Below, in pieces: positions 42,520 through 56,353 of a DNA stretch of 64,000 bases. Source of the DNA: Nepenthes gracilis (taxonomy: Eukaryota; Streptophyta; Magnoliopsida; Caryophyllales; Nepenthaceae). Position 1 is the first letter of the stretch, and every line of letters begins with the position of its first letter. The stretch lies in the NCBI GenBank assembly GCA_033239525.1, contig BSYO01000023.1, positions 14,455,304-14,519,303 on the forward strand, in the 5' to 3' direction. Below the pieces are notes generated by a model. That model did not search any database and was not told the DNA's origin. It worked only from the letters and a program-made list of their open reading frames with translations. The translations under genes were made by a program, and so were the position numbers.

Positions 42520-43856
42520 TGATGCGTACCTGGATCCGACTTCGAACAGATTCGGATTCTTCGGGATGGTTTGAATCGGCTCCGTTCACCGAGTACGAAT
42601 CCTGCACACCACTAAAACGAACAAGAAGTCAGCGTTAACGGTGGGATGTAATCCCACCGAAAATTTCCGACACTCAAAGTCGAAGAAACTGGACCTTGAT
42701 GGAAGGAATTGAAAAAGATTGAAAGCAATGGGAGAGGGGAATGGAGTGTCTCGTTCCAGATGTCAGAAAGGTGTCAGTCCTTTCTCGTATCTGGATGGTG
42801 GGAAGGCAGAGAACGTGCGTAAGGACCCGTTTGTTGCCTTGGAGTTGGATTGTCTTTGAGAGTTTTAGAGTTTGGCTGCTGGGAACCAGAAGTTGTTTCT
42901 CAGAGCACTTAGGGTTTTCTGTATCAGTCTCAGCTTGAAGAAAGCGTCTCTGAAAGTTTGAATGAGAGTCTCCAAGAAAGCGTGTATCAGAGTACTCAAG
43001 AAAGCATGCCCTGGATGGTGGATCCAGGGCTTCTTTTATGGCAAAGGTTGCGATCTTCCTTCTTTGGAAGGGAGGATTGTCCCCAGGATCTCTGGTGGCC
43101 TTCCTACGGAGGCCGACGCTTGTTGCCCAATTGTGGAAGATTGTTTAAGGCAGGCGGTCAACCACTTTCGAGTTAGCCTCCTTCCTTCTGGTTGAGGTTC
43201 CTTGGTTGCAAGGAGTTGGAAGGATCTGGCGCTTTCCTTATTTGAAGGGCGTCAATCTTGCTGATATTTCCTTTGAGATCGTGGAATATCCTTGGAAGAT
43301 CATGGTTGGCCTTGTTATGACTAATGGGCCTAAACGGGTCAGGCCCGTTACTGTTAGAAAGCTTTTCAGGGCCCAATGTGCAAAGTGCGGACGGTCAACG
43401 CCTGGGTTGACCGTCTGCGTGTGTGTTGGCCGTCCTTATGAAAGGCGTCCGTCGTTGGCCTCCATTTGGGCTATGGGCACGAGTGAGTAGGCCATTCTTT
43501 GTAGAAAGAAGGCCTCGTTTGGGCCTGGCGTAGGGAAGCGGGCGATCAGCGTACGAGTTGGCCGTCGAACATGTTGGCGCGCCGTGGAGAACGAAGGGAG
43601 AGCGGCGGGCGGCCAACTAATGGGCCGTGGGCCAGAATGGAATAGGCCCGTCACTGTTGCAAAGCCTCAGAAGGCCCAGCAAACTGGTCAACACCGAGTT
43701 GACCGTTTGTGAGCGAGTTGGCCGCCAGGACGGTCAATGCCAACGTTGACCGTCTTTGGGCCTTTCGATTTCGAGGCCCATTTTAACTGCCGGGCCGTTA
43801 AACGTTGACGAGAACACATTGACTTTTTCGCCAATCCATTATTGGTGTACCCATCA
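42520..43856. mobile_element. Solo LTR with W-box palindromes, copy 1
   Basis: This 1337-bp, GC-rich block starts TGATGCGTAC and ends GTACCCATCA. It is flanked by GGTAC (42515-42519) and AGTAC (43857-43861), a 4-of-5 target duplication. It aligns with the element at 59952-61068 at both ends (CCGACTTC.AACAGATTCG, GAATCCTGCACACCACTAAAA) and in its palindrome region. No internal retrotransposon genes follow, so it is a solo LTR. Confidence 0.85.
43390..43754. promoter_or_regulatory. Three W-box palindromes inside the solo LTR
   Basis: GACGGTCAA and TTGACCGTC face each other across an 8-bp spacer at 43390-43415 and again at 43729-43754. A related GGTCAA/TTGACC pair sits at 43686-43704. TTGACC is the core of the W box bound by WRKY factors. 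The second LTR keeps two such palindromes with the same 8-bp spacer. The regulatory role is inferred. Confidence 0.45.
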
Positions 43857-43861
43857 AGTAC

Positions 43862-46800
43862 CTTAATATAATTAAAATGTTACGAGTTTGAATTATGAAA
43901 ATAATATATTTGTAATGTCTAATTTATTAAAATAATATATTAAAATAAACAAATTTGTGACTCAGACATTCTACTGGACAAGTTTAAAAATCCCGTTAAA
44001 TTATTGACCCAATAAACGTCCTAAATCTGCCATTCTAATTCAAAAATATATCATTTGAAAACCGCAAATCTTATTTTTATTTCATAAACAGTTCTTTTGG
44101 TTCTTCCATCACTTGCCTGATTGTTATGAGTCTTTTAATTTGAAAGATTAGTAAAAATTAAAATAGAATGAGTTAATTATTTAATAAAATATATAAATTT
44201 TTATAATAAAATATTTAATTTACCTCAATAATATTAGAAGAAATATTTGTCAAAATCAAATGTAAAGTCATGCATTTTTTATATTGTTCATGAATAAATT
44301 TTCAAGTTGGCAATTTAATTTCTTCATGTAACAATGTAACATTAAAAATATGCTCAAATTGTATAAATTTTCATGAAAAAAGGAGTAATAAGGTTTAATC
44401 GACAAAAAAATTAATGATTAAGACTCGAGTTATGTATATTTTTACACAATTAAAGATTTTATATTATTATTTATGATTCATAAATGGGATGTCGTATATA
44501 TAACTTTATAGATTTGATCGAATGTCGCTTTTAACCCGCAACTGATATGTTCAAACATTGATTATTACTATCATATATTAAAATATATCATAATAAATCA
44601 TCATTAATTTTAATAATGATTCGTACATAAATGAAAGAAAAACTCTATAAAAATAAAAATAATTTTTTTATATTTTTTAATATCTAAAAAAATATTCTTA
44701 TTTTTTTTAAAATTATAAATTATTTTAATAATTTTTAACTACTTATTATACAATGCATCATAATTATTGTAGGAATTTGAATATATAACTTTAAACATGT
44801 AAAACTTATATTATAAAATTTTCAAACATGTGGAACTGTTCAAAAAAAGAATTATAAAAAAATCAGTAAAATTTTCTCGTTTCAATATTTTCTTTCAATT
44901 ATCAAGAATGCAGGGACAATTTGAGTGTGAAATCAATACATGTATAACATATACTTGAAAGTTTAAGATATATTGGAGCATATATATGAAAATCAAATCA
45001 TATAAAATCATTCAAATAAAATTTTAGAATAAAGATGAGTGTAAATACAAAAAAGTAATTTGATAACACAATGTATATGAATTAAATATATAAATTTTAT
45101 AAATATTATAAAAAATAAAAATGAGAATTTATACATATAAAGTATATATATACTTTACATATGAAGTTATAATATACATGATTTTTTTGAGATAATAAAT
45201 ACTCATAACGATAAAAAAGAATAGCAATAAGAAAAAAAAAATGGGCTTTGGATGCATTTGTATTATTTTTAAATTTATCAAAATTTTACTTGGATTTGCT
45301 TTAAATATTCTCCTCTAGCTTTTTCTTTCTCAATCTCTTTCTTCTTCTTTTCTATTTCTATCTTTTTTCCAAAATCTAACAAAAATGATTAAAAATCTAT
45401 TAGATGTGACTTATATAAAAAATTAGCCTATGTACATCTATTAGATGAATATTAGATGCTAAGAAAAAATCATACAACAGATAAGCGTCCCTCAAATGTT
45501 ATTAAATACTAACAATCTATTAAAATTACGTATAAGCGTCTTTTAAACGTATTAGGTATAAGCAATCTATCAATAGTACGTTTGAACTCTCTAAATGCAT
45601 CATTTTAGTGTGACCATTCTGCTTACGCATATGTGAGTGTAAAGAGTCGGCCAAGCGTGACTCAATATAACGTGACCAAATTAGAATATTGACTTTAACC
45701 TAAATTTTTATTTGAATTTAAATTTTTTATCTTAATTTAATTAATTATTATTAAAATTATAAATTAAAACTCATACTATATAGTGCCAAACACCTAAGGC
45801 AATATATGAAAAAAATTTGAGAGTGTTTAATTATTCTCAACTTAAATTAAATTAATATTTTTAGGCAACATATAGTTCATAATTTTTAAATATAATTAGG
45901 GGCTAAATTGAAAGAAATTGACAAAATTCATAATTCACTTTGAAAGTCTTTTTCTTATGATAAAAGATTAAAATGTGTTTGAAAAAGTATTTACAATCCA
46001 AGTATATAATAATATTTTGACATGTTGTTAAATAAGAGGTTATCCATCTTTTTTATAATTTAAATAAAAATTAATTTTAAATTAATTTATATAAAATATA
46101 ATAATCTTTTAATTAATAATATATAATTATTACATAATAATTTATTTTATATTTATATTATAGCACATTCAATTTTAGAAAATTAAAAATTTTAAAAGAA
46201 TTAATAATTTTAAAATTTTTAAATATCCACACACTAGTTTCATCATTTTTAAAATATTTAGATCTATTATAAATAAATTTATAATATAATAATTTTTTTA
46301 TTATTTTTATTAATATTTTAAATAATAATTTTAATATTTTTTAATTTAAATTGTAATTTCATTTAGTTTTAAAGGGTGAATTATTATATAAAATTATACT
46401 TATTTTATTATTATTTACATTAAAATATTTTATAATTTATTTTTATTATATAAAAAATAATAAATATTTTATTTATTAGAATATCTTATTTTTAAAAGTA
46501 GCAATTCAATAAATTATACTAACAAAACAAGCTAAATTATAAAAAAAAGATGAAAATTAACTTCCCAACATGATAAAATTTGATATACTAGATATCAAAG
46601 GCTACGTATTCTTTCCAATTTATTGTAATTATCTTTTAAAATAAAAATATTTGAACGGCCAAACTGATTATAAATATTTATTAAAAATTTATTAAAACAA
46701 TTAAATATTTTTTAATAATATTTTACTTTACTATTAATGAAATAATATGTATCAATTACACTACTTAAAAAACCAACTATTGAATCAGTTATTTATCATT

Positions 46801-47940
46801 TACTAATATCATTGTACTTTTTGAGACAATTATAATTTCTAAGCATATAATATCATTGACGAGGTAAATATAAAATTTAAATATATAATTTTAAATAAAT
46901 ATTAAAATTATTAAAAATAACATATTTAATAATATTTTATTTAAAATAAATTTTAAAATATTATAGAATTCCTCCAATGCTATCCGTCTCACAATAATAA
47001 TGGATCCTCATATGAATTTACGTTTGCATATATACATCTTGAAGAATTTTACACTAACATTATGATAATAAACAGTATAAAAAAATAAATACTTGTATCT
47101 ATCACAACATCCATATTATATACAATTTATATGCACTACAGTCAACACAAAAATAGTCTACTCTAGTAAAAAAGCAAACAACAACAATATAGGCGATTGA
47201 CGAGATTTGCTTTCATTGATATATACCAAACTTAGAACACGTTCAATTTGTGAAGATACAATATTGGCAAAATTTCTTCACCATTTGCAATCCTATCGCA
47301 TTTCTAATATAACAAGTAGCAAACCAGGGTTTTAAATTTTAGATTGATTAAATGCTAACAAACACATTTTTTGTACTTACATTAATAGTACAAATATCAT
47401 AACTCTACTAAAAATACGGTATCATCAAAGTTAGTTTTTAATACTAGGGGTCAACTAATTAACAAAAAATTATGATGACACCTAAGGCTATAAAAATATG
47501 CATTCTTTTCAAGATTTGATTAGATATAAAAAAATCCAATCATTTTAAATTTTAATAAAAATAATAATTTTAAAAGTAATGAAAATTAAAATACAAATAA
47601 AGCTTAAAAATAATTTATTATTAGATATAATTTTTTTACTTCTAAAAATCATAACATAAAAAATATTTAATAAAATAAATAAAATATGATATATTTTTTA
47701 TAATTTTCTATATTTATTATTATTATTATTATTTTTATATTAGAGTCATGCCTAACATAGCATAGCCTATAGACATATCCAACAACAAAAGCGGGCCATG
47801 TGTCATGTTAAGCCGAGACATATTTGTCCCATGCCATATCAAACACAGCCCAATAAAGCATATTTAACACCTCTATTATGTGCATTTTCAATTACCATGC
47901 TTAGATAGGAGATTTGTGATGGGATTATAAACATCACATA
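43862..47940. other. AT-rich intergenic region with old repeats
   Basis: No gene is supported in these 4 kb. About 44390-45790 is the partner of the diverged repeat at 24085-25410. From 45800 to 47740 there is extremely A/T-rich simple sequence, with an (ATT)n run near 47711-47731. Confidence 0.55.
44390..45790. repeat. Diverged AT-rich dispersed repeat, copy B
   Basis: It aligns in patches, colinearly, with 24085-25410, including the ACACAATTAAAGATTTTATA block, AACCCGCAACTGATATGTTC, the TTCTCCTCTAGC plus TTTCTTTCTC tract and the closing TTAATTTAATTAATTATTA block. No termini or coding sequence identified. Confidence 0.45.
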
Positions 47941-47941
47941 T

Positions 47942-48346
47942 TTAGGATAAGCAGCTAAAAGATTGGGTCATATACTGAACAAACTTGGTGCATGAGTGCC
48001 CTAGAAGAAAAGGTATCACCAATCTCAGTGCCAGGCTCCTCAAGCGACAATCTTCAAGGACTATCATTCCTGACATCCAAAGGTGTGGCATGCACCCACA
48101 GTAGAATTGTTGTCCAAGCTTGTGGTGTCCACATTGCCCAGAGTAACTCGCCGATATCAAGCATTGGATAAATATTATTGGGAGCTCACTAAAATGATAG
48201 AAAACGTGCTTCCCACAACAAAAAGCTACATCTGCCACCTCTGAGAATGTCATCGTTTGACAGAAGCTGATCAGATGCCCCGTATAGCACCCAACGAAGA
48301 ACATATAGTGGTTGTACCAACTCTCTAAGCTCCAGAGCCTATCCAC
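47942..48346 (-). pseudogene. Unrecognised 134-codon open frame, probably a decayed gene fragment
   Basis: A frame rich in Cys, His, Phe and Trp (for example MDRLWSLESWYNHYMFFVGC, GQCGHHKLGQQFYCGCMPHL) stands in a patch of normal base composition between AT-rich DNA and the MERSEP gene. I do not recognise a family. The other minus-strand frames over the same patch are also partly open, which suggests frameshifted transposon or gene debris. It may not be expressed. Confidence 0.25.
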
Positions 48347-49073
48347 CCGCGCTTACATAGCATAACAGCTCCTAAACTCTCTTATAAGGCTCACAAACCA
48401 TGTCAAAAGACCGAAATCTGAGAGTAACAAAAGCATCTTTATACAAGAAAAATCTATGTTCAAATTACTGTCAGAGTTAATCCTTATTCTTATTGGAAGC
48501 TAGGTTTTCCCTATTAAGTATATTGTATTCTGCTTCAATGATTGACTTAATCTGAGCCACTTATTCACTCCCATGTCTTCCTACTCCACTCATACGGTTA
48601 GCATTGAGCCTGCCTCGATAAAAGTTCAATGGAATAAACACTTTACCACCTCTCAACTCACCACCAAGCCTAGCACACCATTTGACCCCTCACCATTGCC
48701 ACCATTAAGAATCTCATTGCATGGGTCTAAGAAGTTGATAAATTCTTTTTCCCCTCCCTACCGGTCTTAAGCCAATCTTGACTCATACATTAGATGGGGT
48801 TTCTCAAAAAAAAAAAAAAAAAACCACACAAATCCTTTCACTTGTTTATTTGTAGCGTGCAAGAACTAGGTTATGAAATACTCGGACTGACCCCCATCTT
48901 ATCTTTGCCTTCCTGTGTAATTCATCTCAAGATTCAAATACTCAGCGTTCCATCAAAACAGGCGAGAACTTCAAAAAAGATCAGCCATTGATATATCTGC
49001 TAATCTGATCAGGTATGTAAAATGATCAAAAGAATCGAAACCTTAGCAAGTAGAGCCCACAGCTGGGATCAAT

Positions 49074-52000
49074 TCAGAGGGAAGCTCCATCCAGATGTGT
49101 TGCTTGAGGCTCGAACTCAGTCACTAGCTTTGACCGCAAGCCTTGGCTCAGTTTTGATGCAGGTCTTAACTTCATGTACTGCGTTAGGTAAAATAACATG
49201 TCTTATGAATCAATTTAGAGGGGGAAAATTTTCAATTAGAGATGCAAGGCAGATTCAAAAAGCAGATGGGTATAAAGAAAACCAATGTGATTTCTTTGCC
49301 TCCCTCAGATTCTAACCACAGAAAAAGAATGCAAATTTCACAATGATTTCATAAATTAAACATTTGGATCTCATAAAGTGGATGGACCAAATTTAATCTA
49401 ACCACCATCTTTCAATCGAGTCCTGTTAGGATCTTTTTAATTTTTTATCCCACGTATTTTCGATTGTGATGATTTTAACGGGACAACTTGGACAGCTAGA
49501 ACGGTAACAATACATTATAATATATCAGACCCATCTTATAATTTCAATCGTCCAAATAGCTAGTATGAAATCCTCAAACAGTGGGAGCACAAGAGGACTA
49601 TAACATCTCCCTCTTCAACCACTCACTTTCCCAACCATTTTCCAAAGTCGGCCCCCAAAGAAAAAAAATTACACCAAATAACAAATTTGGGGGAGGAAGG
49701 CCAAGGGTTGAGACTTCAATCTCGGACGACTCCTAAGCAATAAAAGAAGGAGCTCATCTTCCTTTTTTTTTTTTTCCTTTTCGATTACCTTTCTCGCATA
49801 TGTATGAGGCCGAATAACCAAAATGAATTCTCAGGCACGCCAATCTCAAGATGTTTCACAAGTCAGTATGTTTCCAGTCCACAAATCAATTCCAAATTAG
49901 ACATAAAGGCAGGAGTTGCTTACCTCAAGATAGAAAGCATTTATCTCCTCCTCTGTGAGGCCTTCATCATCTCCTACATTTGGCTCCCACCCAAGAGAAC
50001 GCATAAATGCAGCCTCCTCTTCCTCTTTCGTGGAGGGCTGAAAGCTCTGGGAGATTGCATGAGCATCCCCATTCCATTTTACCCGACAATCATTCTCAGT
50101 ACATGCACTAGATGGATCGCGAGCAACATTATGCTCATCCAGTTTCTCCTCCATCACCGATGAAACAACAGCAGTAGAATCAGCAGTAACAGATGTGTTG
50201 TTCATAGATTTCTTCCTCACGCTGTTAAAGAAATCAGTTCGGCTCTGAACTTGTGCCTTGTGTTTGACAGCAAAAAGCTTAGGGTTGCCCGGATTTTTAA
50301 TTGGAACTTGAGCAACTGATGCGGGACCAGTATATGTGACGCTCACATGTCTGTTGTTGACATTTGTTGTTGGACTGGTAGCATCCTTTGAATCTGGAAT
50401 CACACAATTTTCACGTCCAGGTTTAAGAACAAGGATCTTTCCAGTATGGAATGCCTTTGGGCCATCAACTTGGACATTTCCACCACGAAGAGATTGATTA
50501 TTAAGCTGCAAAGACACTAGCTGCCCATTCTTAGACGTGACCACTGGCTCAGACGATCTTGGTGATGTTTTGGGTTTCAGTTTATCAGAAGCATTAAGAG
50601 CCTGCAGATTAGTAATCATCTCTCAATATCACAAGTATACAATGTTTTCCCCATCAAGACAAGAAAAAAGAGGACTGGAAAAGAGTAAATGAGAAAATGG
50701 AAGAGAAATGCAAAGATGGAATCAGTGAATCGAAATGCAGATGACACTGTAGGGAGGTTTCTCTACAGCAACCATTGTGCAATCTCTCACTCAATGATTG
50801 ATGCCTGAAAAGCCGAAACCCACTGTTTTTCAAAATATTACTGACCTTTGTCATCCTCTTTTATCGATCAGAAACCTCATCAAAATGATGAAAATGCAAT
50901 ATATACTCCAACTTCAATCCATATGACACAAAAGGTCAAATTTCACCAGACAGAAAAGTAGAATGTGAGCTTTCAACTCATGCCGCTGGATTATAGATCG
51001 GACGATTATACCATCTTTTCCATTAAGCAGATCTCTGATATTTTATTAATGTCGGCAATATCAGTAAGACCTCTTCTACTGTGGCCAATAATTTATTACC
51101 GGTAAGGGAAGAGACTTGTTAGATGAAAATCTCACCAACGGTTTTAGAAAAGAGATACTTGAATAGAATTTTTCAGTGGACCCAAGGGGAGACAACTGAG
51201 CAGGTTGAGTAAGTGGCCTATTGGCTATGGGTTAGAAATGGGAGTAAGGTACTGTGCCACTGTTTTGAACAATTCAAGTGAAAAGAAAATGCCACTCATC
51301 TAATACCAATTCAACAAATCAACATTACATCAAGATGTCAAAATATGCAAACAAAAGTATATGGTAGAATACTTCTGACTGAGCAAACGTTGACCAAATC
51401 ATTGATCAATGAAACTCCAGCAAACCATATACAACACAAGAGGGACCAGATGCCACAGAAAGAATGCACCTGATGATTCTAGAAATAGGTTATCAAAGAG
51501 TACACATCAAGTGCATTCATGTGCTTCTTCCCTTGTCCACAGGGGGAAAGGGGCCTTCAGCTGTGAATAATCAAGGCACCATGCCCTCACTGATGTCAGG
51601 CCAAAGGCACATGAACACTAGAGACACGACTAGTAAGTTGACCATGCACCCACAAGAAGTCACCTTGATGCAATCAAGGCAGCAGCTCATTAGCAATATA
51701 TCACATACCAGCTTGTTCCACTTCCGAAAAGATATGAGAAGGGAATAAGACATTGACAAAAATTTGAACCTTCTTGCAAAGGTAATGAAACAGATCATAT
51801 ACAATGAGTTCAAAGAAAGCAAGCAATATAAACTACTACATGTTTGACAAGCACCAGGAGAAATCTTCCTACTAAGGGAGAAGAATGCAATCAAAGTGAA
51901 GACTGAAAATTCAATGATGCTTCATGTTTGATTTCAATTCTACGTAGCATGACCCCAATGATATCTTGTGCACTTGGCACATCAGACTCTGTACCTGTCA

Positions 52001-54184
52001 TGTTCACAATAACTTATTTGTTATTTATCCTGAATATCACAGTATCAAGCCCAGAAGTGACCCAATAAATCCAGTTGAAGTAGACATAGGAAATTCAGCA
52101 ACTTGCATTATAGTGACTAAAGGAGCATAGATACATTCCAGGCATACTATAAAAAAAAAAAGGAGAAGTACAAGTGAAACCATTGTAAAGCCAAATTAAT
52201 AGCAGGAAATGAGATCAACATGCATTCCAGGATCATGAGAGATGTTAGTAGCATTTCAAACGACATCATCCAGCAGTGCTTCATTACTTGCGCACTGAAC
52301 CTGTGCAAAGCAGTAGAAAAAGGTTCTTACACTAATGGCTTCTACAGTAATGTAAAAAGTCATGGAGGAGACTTGCTTGAACTGAACAAATGCTACACAT
52401 AGGCTCTGGGACTGTAACATCCCGAGCACCTGAAAAATTATCCACACAGAAGAAATGACCTATGCAACCATTTCCAGAGGAAAACAATCTGCATCATAGT
52501 CTTCAAAATTAAAACCAGGCAGGTCCTATTAGTACCAATAGATGTATCCTGTCAGCTTCAACCATTGGAGTGGTTAGCTTAAACAACTACCATCTAAAAC
52601 ACGGAAACCAACAAAACCAAGAGCAATATTATGTCAGAAACTAAAGCACAGCACTACCAATTCCACTTAAAATTTGCAACTTTGACCAATTGAACCAAAT
52701 AGTAACCTTTCACAGGGCATATAGTAAGGAAAAATGATTCCTAATTCCAATATTTCAACACTACATAAAAATAATTGTTGTCTGAGATTCTTGACACAAA
52801 AATAACTCCATGACAGATCAAAATATTGCTTATGGTAACAATGGTGGCCAGACTGTGAGCTCCTTTCATCACGGACATTTAAAGCACAGCATATACATAT
52901 GAAAACAGAAAAAAGCAAGCAAGCTATGGCAGAAATGCACAAGAAGAAAAAAAGGGATTCAACAATAAAAGAAGATCTATAAAAAATAATAAACTAAGAA
53001 GCAGCTTCAAAGAAAGGCAATAGGCAATTTACCAAGCCTTTAGGCAACGAAGTTGTCATGGGTATCAATCGTTTCGATTTCAAAACTAATTCCTCATCTC
53101 GCTGGGTTCGCACAAAGGGCTGCAGAAAAATCAATTCACTCTTAGCACGCATGCCATTAACCATGAGCAAACAAACACAATACATACGAATCTTACTTGT
53201 GAAGCAGTATGAGATTGAGATGGAACCTGCACTAATGCTTCAGCCATATTAAGGCCACCTGTGGTTCTGGGGCTTGCAGCCCCTGATGATGTAGTAGCAG
53301 CAGCAGGTTGCAGAGCAGGGGTGGATCCCATGCTGCTGATTCCAACTCCGATGGGAACCTCAGAAGGAGGTGAAATCCAAGCCTCCCCACAAATCAAAGC
53401 TGAATTCCCGATAGAAAGGCCTTGGAAACCCCTGTTCAACCCAGGCGATGGAACTCTGCTTAGTTCTGGCGTTGCGGGTCTCTCCCCTGACCCAAGCGAT
53501 GGAAAATCCCTCTCAAATGTCACTTTCTTGATGCCAGTAGCAATACCAGCAGCAGAAATTCCATTAATTCCAATGGCATTATTGTTGTGAGTGCTACTCC
53601 TTGAATCTGCATAAACTCTAGGCTGCAATGCTTCATGCTGCTGCATCCTTGATAACATTGACTGAGAACGCTTTAGAGTGTCTTTCCCAGTCCTCCCAGA
53701 TAGCATGCTCCTCATGGGGTTAGAAAACTCAGCATCCCAATGGTCAGAAATGGTTAGTCTTTCTTTTTCTCTGTCACGGTGATTCCTAGTAAAGCTGTTA
53801 TAAGACCGTGAGTAATGGTTCTTATCGTCCTTACTCAAACCATTCCTGCTGGAAGTTCTCCAAGAATTAGACAAACTCCGATCTAGAAAAGAAGAATGAG
53901 ATTCATCATTACTATTGATGCTCTTGGTATATCTATTTCTTTTTAGTAATACCAAAAGAGGACCATCTACAACAATAAATACAGCCAAAAGTATTTCTCA
54001 GAATAGGGAGAAAGGATAGATTTACAGTCAACAACAAAATCTACAGAAACAAACAAGCTAGTAATAACCAAAATAACAAAAAGATTTCTATACCACAGCA
54101 TGCCGATGTTGAACTGCCACCCATAGAGCCAATTCCAGTACTTCGCAACCATTCTGGAACTAAACTGGGTTCACTTCTCTCCAT
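49074..54184 (-). CDS. Plant-specific serine-rich conserved protein (MERSEP N-terminus), five coding exons
   Basis: The exons 54094-54184, 53197-53966, 53033-53119, 49924-50601 and 49074-49178 join in phase to a 576-residue protein. It starts MERSEPSLVPEWLRSTGIGS, the signature of a plant family of unknown biochemical role that databases often label vaguely (for example Mediator subunit 1-like). Conserved islands are FLDRSLSNSWR, the basic RNHRDREKER, FERDFPSLGSGERP, GLNMAEALVQVPS, IPMTTSLPKGL, NQSLRGG, KILVLKPGRENCV, and near the C-terminus AAFMRSLGWEP followed by GLTEEEINAFY, continuing on the last exon as YMKLRPASKL. Most of the rest is low-complexity Ser/Asn/Thr, so it is probably largely disordered. 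No membrane segment or signal peptide is seen. Intron 3 is 2.4 kb. The leader probably contains an intron as well (54185 to about 55290). Confidence 0.87.
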
Positions 54185-55290
54185 GATGGTGTTGAACTTG
54201 ATCATTTCTCAACTCTTGTTCCACCTCTTCAATACAAAAATATTGCCCTTCCAGACAAGATAACACATCTTCTCCCTTGTTTACCCTTTTTATGAAACAA
54301 TCTTAAAGTGCAGATATCAGAACCCAGCCCTTAACCAGACACTGTTTGTCACCACCACTACTATTTTCTCTCGTTTTCCACCAATTACACGAGTAAGTGA
54401 CTCATGATATCCCAAATTTAGGTTTCAATGTTCAGCCAGATGGTTTTAATTGCAACCAACGGAAGAGTTATGCAAAAAATTTCGGGAGGGAGGATATGCA
54501 AAGAATTTGAATGGTTTATCTTTACAATTAAAACTGTGGTTTTCCATATATTATCCTAAATGCATTAACAGAGGAACCATATGCAAAGTAAGTGCCGAGT
54601 TCTGACACGAAACGATAAAAGTTAAACGATGCGCAACAGCGAAAACACTAATAAAAGGACAGTGAAACGAAGATTCAGAGAAGGTAGAGATGGAGAGAGA
54701 GGGAAAAGAGGAAAGGAAAGTTTTCTATCCCTCCATCTTTCATGACAAGATAAATTTGCAGAGCGGAAAGAACGGTTACAAGACCCTCATCGCTGCCGAA
54801 AAACTAAAGAGCACTTTGCCCCAAAGGTATAACCATGAGAATATCAAACTGAAACGAACTTAATACTCAATATAACCCCAGAAACCTGACAATCAGATGA
54901 GATTTCCAATCTCCAAGAGGAAGATTGAAATAGAGTATATGACAAAATACCAATTCTTTTAGGCTTTGAAAGTAACAATGTTATACGGAGGCGAAGCCAG
55001 AGTTGCAATTGATGAATAGAAGAAATCCCGCCTCTAATCAATTCGATCAATACATCAAAAGCAGTTGATATTGTGGCAATAATCAAAAGCCTAACCGTTA
55101 ATAACCGTCAAAAGCATTTAGTACTCGGTGCCAAGAATTTCGCGTCACGTAGACCTTCAATGGAGTAAGAAGTAAGAGAACGGAATAGGAGAAAATGGAG
55201 GCAGATTAGGGTTTTATCCAACGAAGAGAAATGTAGAGGAAATACATGAATTTGCAGTTTTGGAACAGAAACAAAGCGTCCGAAGAACAA
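54185..55290 (-). other. Probable 5' leader and promoter-proximal region of the MERSEP gene
   Basis: This stretch has ordinary base composition, but its minus-strand frames resemble no protein. A leader exon around 55090-55280 with an intron down to about 54240 (acceptor candidate TGTATTGAAG) is plausible, with possible donors TTGAAG/GTCTAC or GTCAG/GTTTC. Borders are not settled. Confidence 0.4.
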
Positions 55291-55903
55291 CCCCTAAGGA
55301 TTTTGTTTTTCCTTTTTTTTTCCCCCATTTTCCTTATTTATTAATTTTTACTGGCTTCTTCTTTCATTTTTTCCTAACCGGCTGCACAAGCCTCCAATAA
55401 ATAAATAGTCAATAAGAGTTTTTTTATTTCACACGTAATAGAATTTAAATAGTAGAAAATCCGTATTCTTCATTTTATTATTATTAACGACTATTTATTT
55501 TATTTCTTAAGCTTAATATATGTTGTAATTTATTTATAGTTTAGATGTAATAATTATTTGTTTATTATTAAATAATTTATTTTTTTTAAATATGCATATT
55601 GGAGACATATATTTTGATAAAAAGATAAGTATTTTAGTAATTTAAAAATTTGTTCTGCCCATTTTTATAAAAATGGATACAAAATTATCATTTTGGATAT
55701 GCTTGACTGAAAAGCAGAACTACTTTTCTTAAGGTAATAAATGGAATAAATTAATTTTTATTTTTTGAGATATAAACAATCGATTTATTAATTTTATGGG
55801 TTATTTCTACAAATAAAAAATTTTAGTTTATAAATCTAAATATATCAATTTATTTTTTATGTATCAAATTAAGAAAAAGATAATGATAGAAAATAATAGA
55901 ATT

Positions 55904-56348
55904 TGTTGTGCTCATGTTCTCTTGCCGTCCGTCTGTTAGAGCACAAGCGGCTTTGTGTGTTTGCGGACGGATAGAAGCGGGCAACACAGAGTTTTGACAG
56001 GGGACACATCGCGGCCTGCGCAGATCGCCGTGCGAGGATGTATGCATGCCTGCAGTGCACGGCGTATCGAGCCGCTGGGTGTTGATCACTCGTGGCAGCG
56101 CGTGTTGCGCAAGTCGTCCAAACTGGCATCCTCGGTCACTTTGGCTTTTCTGGCTGTCATCGTTCTCACATGGGCTAAAGTGTCCTCTCGAACTGCCCGT
56201 GTTATTCTTGATTCTTTATTTCGGTTAAGAGACGCTTGGAACAAACTTAATCGATTGGGCTAGTTGGACATGGCTATCTTGCCAGCCTTTACCATATGAT
56301 CTTCCAGGCTGTGGTGCGGTTTTGGGCCTTGGATTTCGAGACCCATCA
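55904..56348. mobile_element. Solo LTR with exact target duplication GAATT
   Basis: This 445-bp, GC-rich block starts TGTTGTGCTC and ends GAGACCCATCA. It is flanked by GAATT at 55899-55903 and 56349-56353. A stretch near its end (TTGGGCCTTGGATTTCGAGA) resembles one in the solo LTR at 42520-43856 (TGGGCCTTTCGATTTCGAGG). It has no internal domain. Confidence 0.85.
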
Positions 56349-56353
56349 GAATT

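Noticed and set aside
51464..51748. Open frame within intron 3 of the MERSEP gene
   Set aside because: No splice sites in phase with the neighbouring exons and no family similarity; the flanking exons already join in frame without it.
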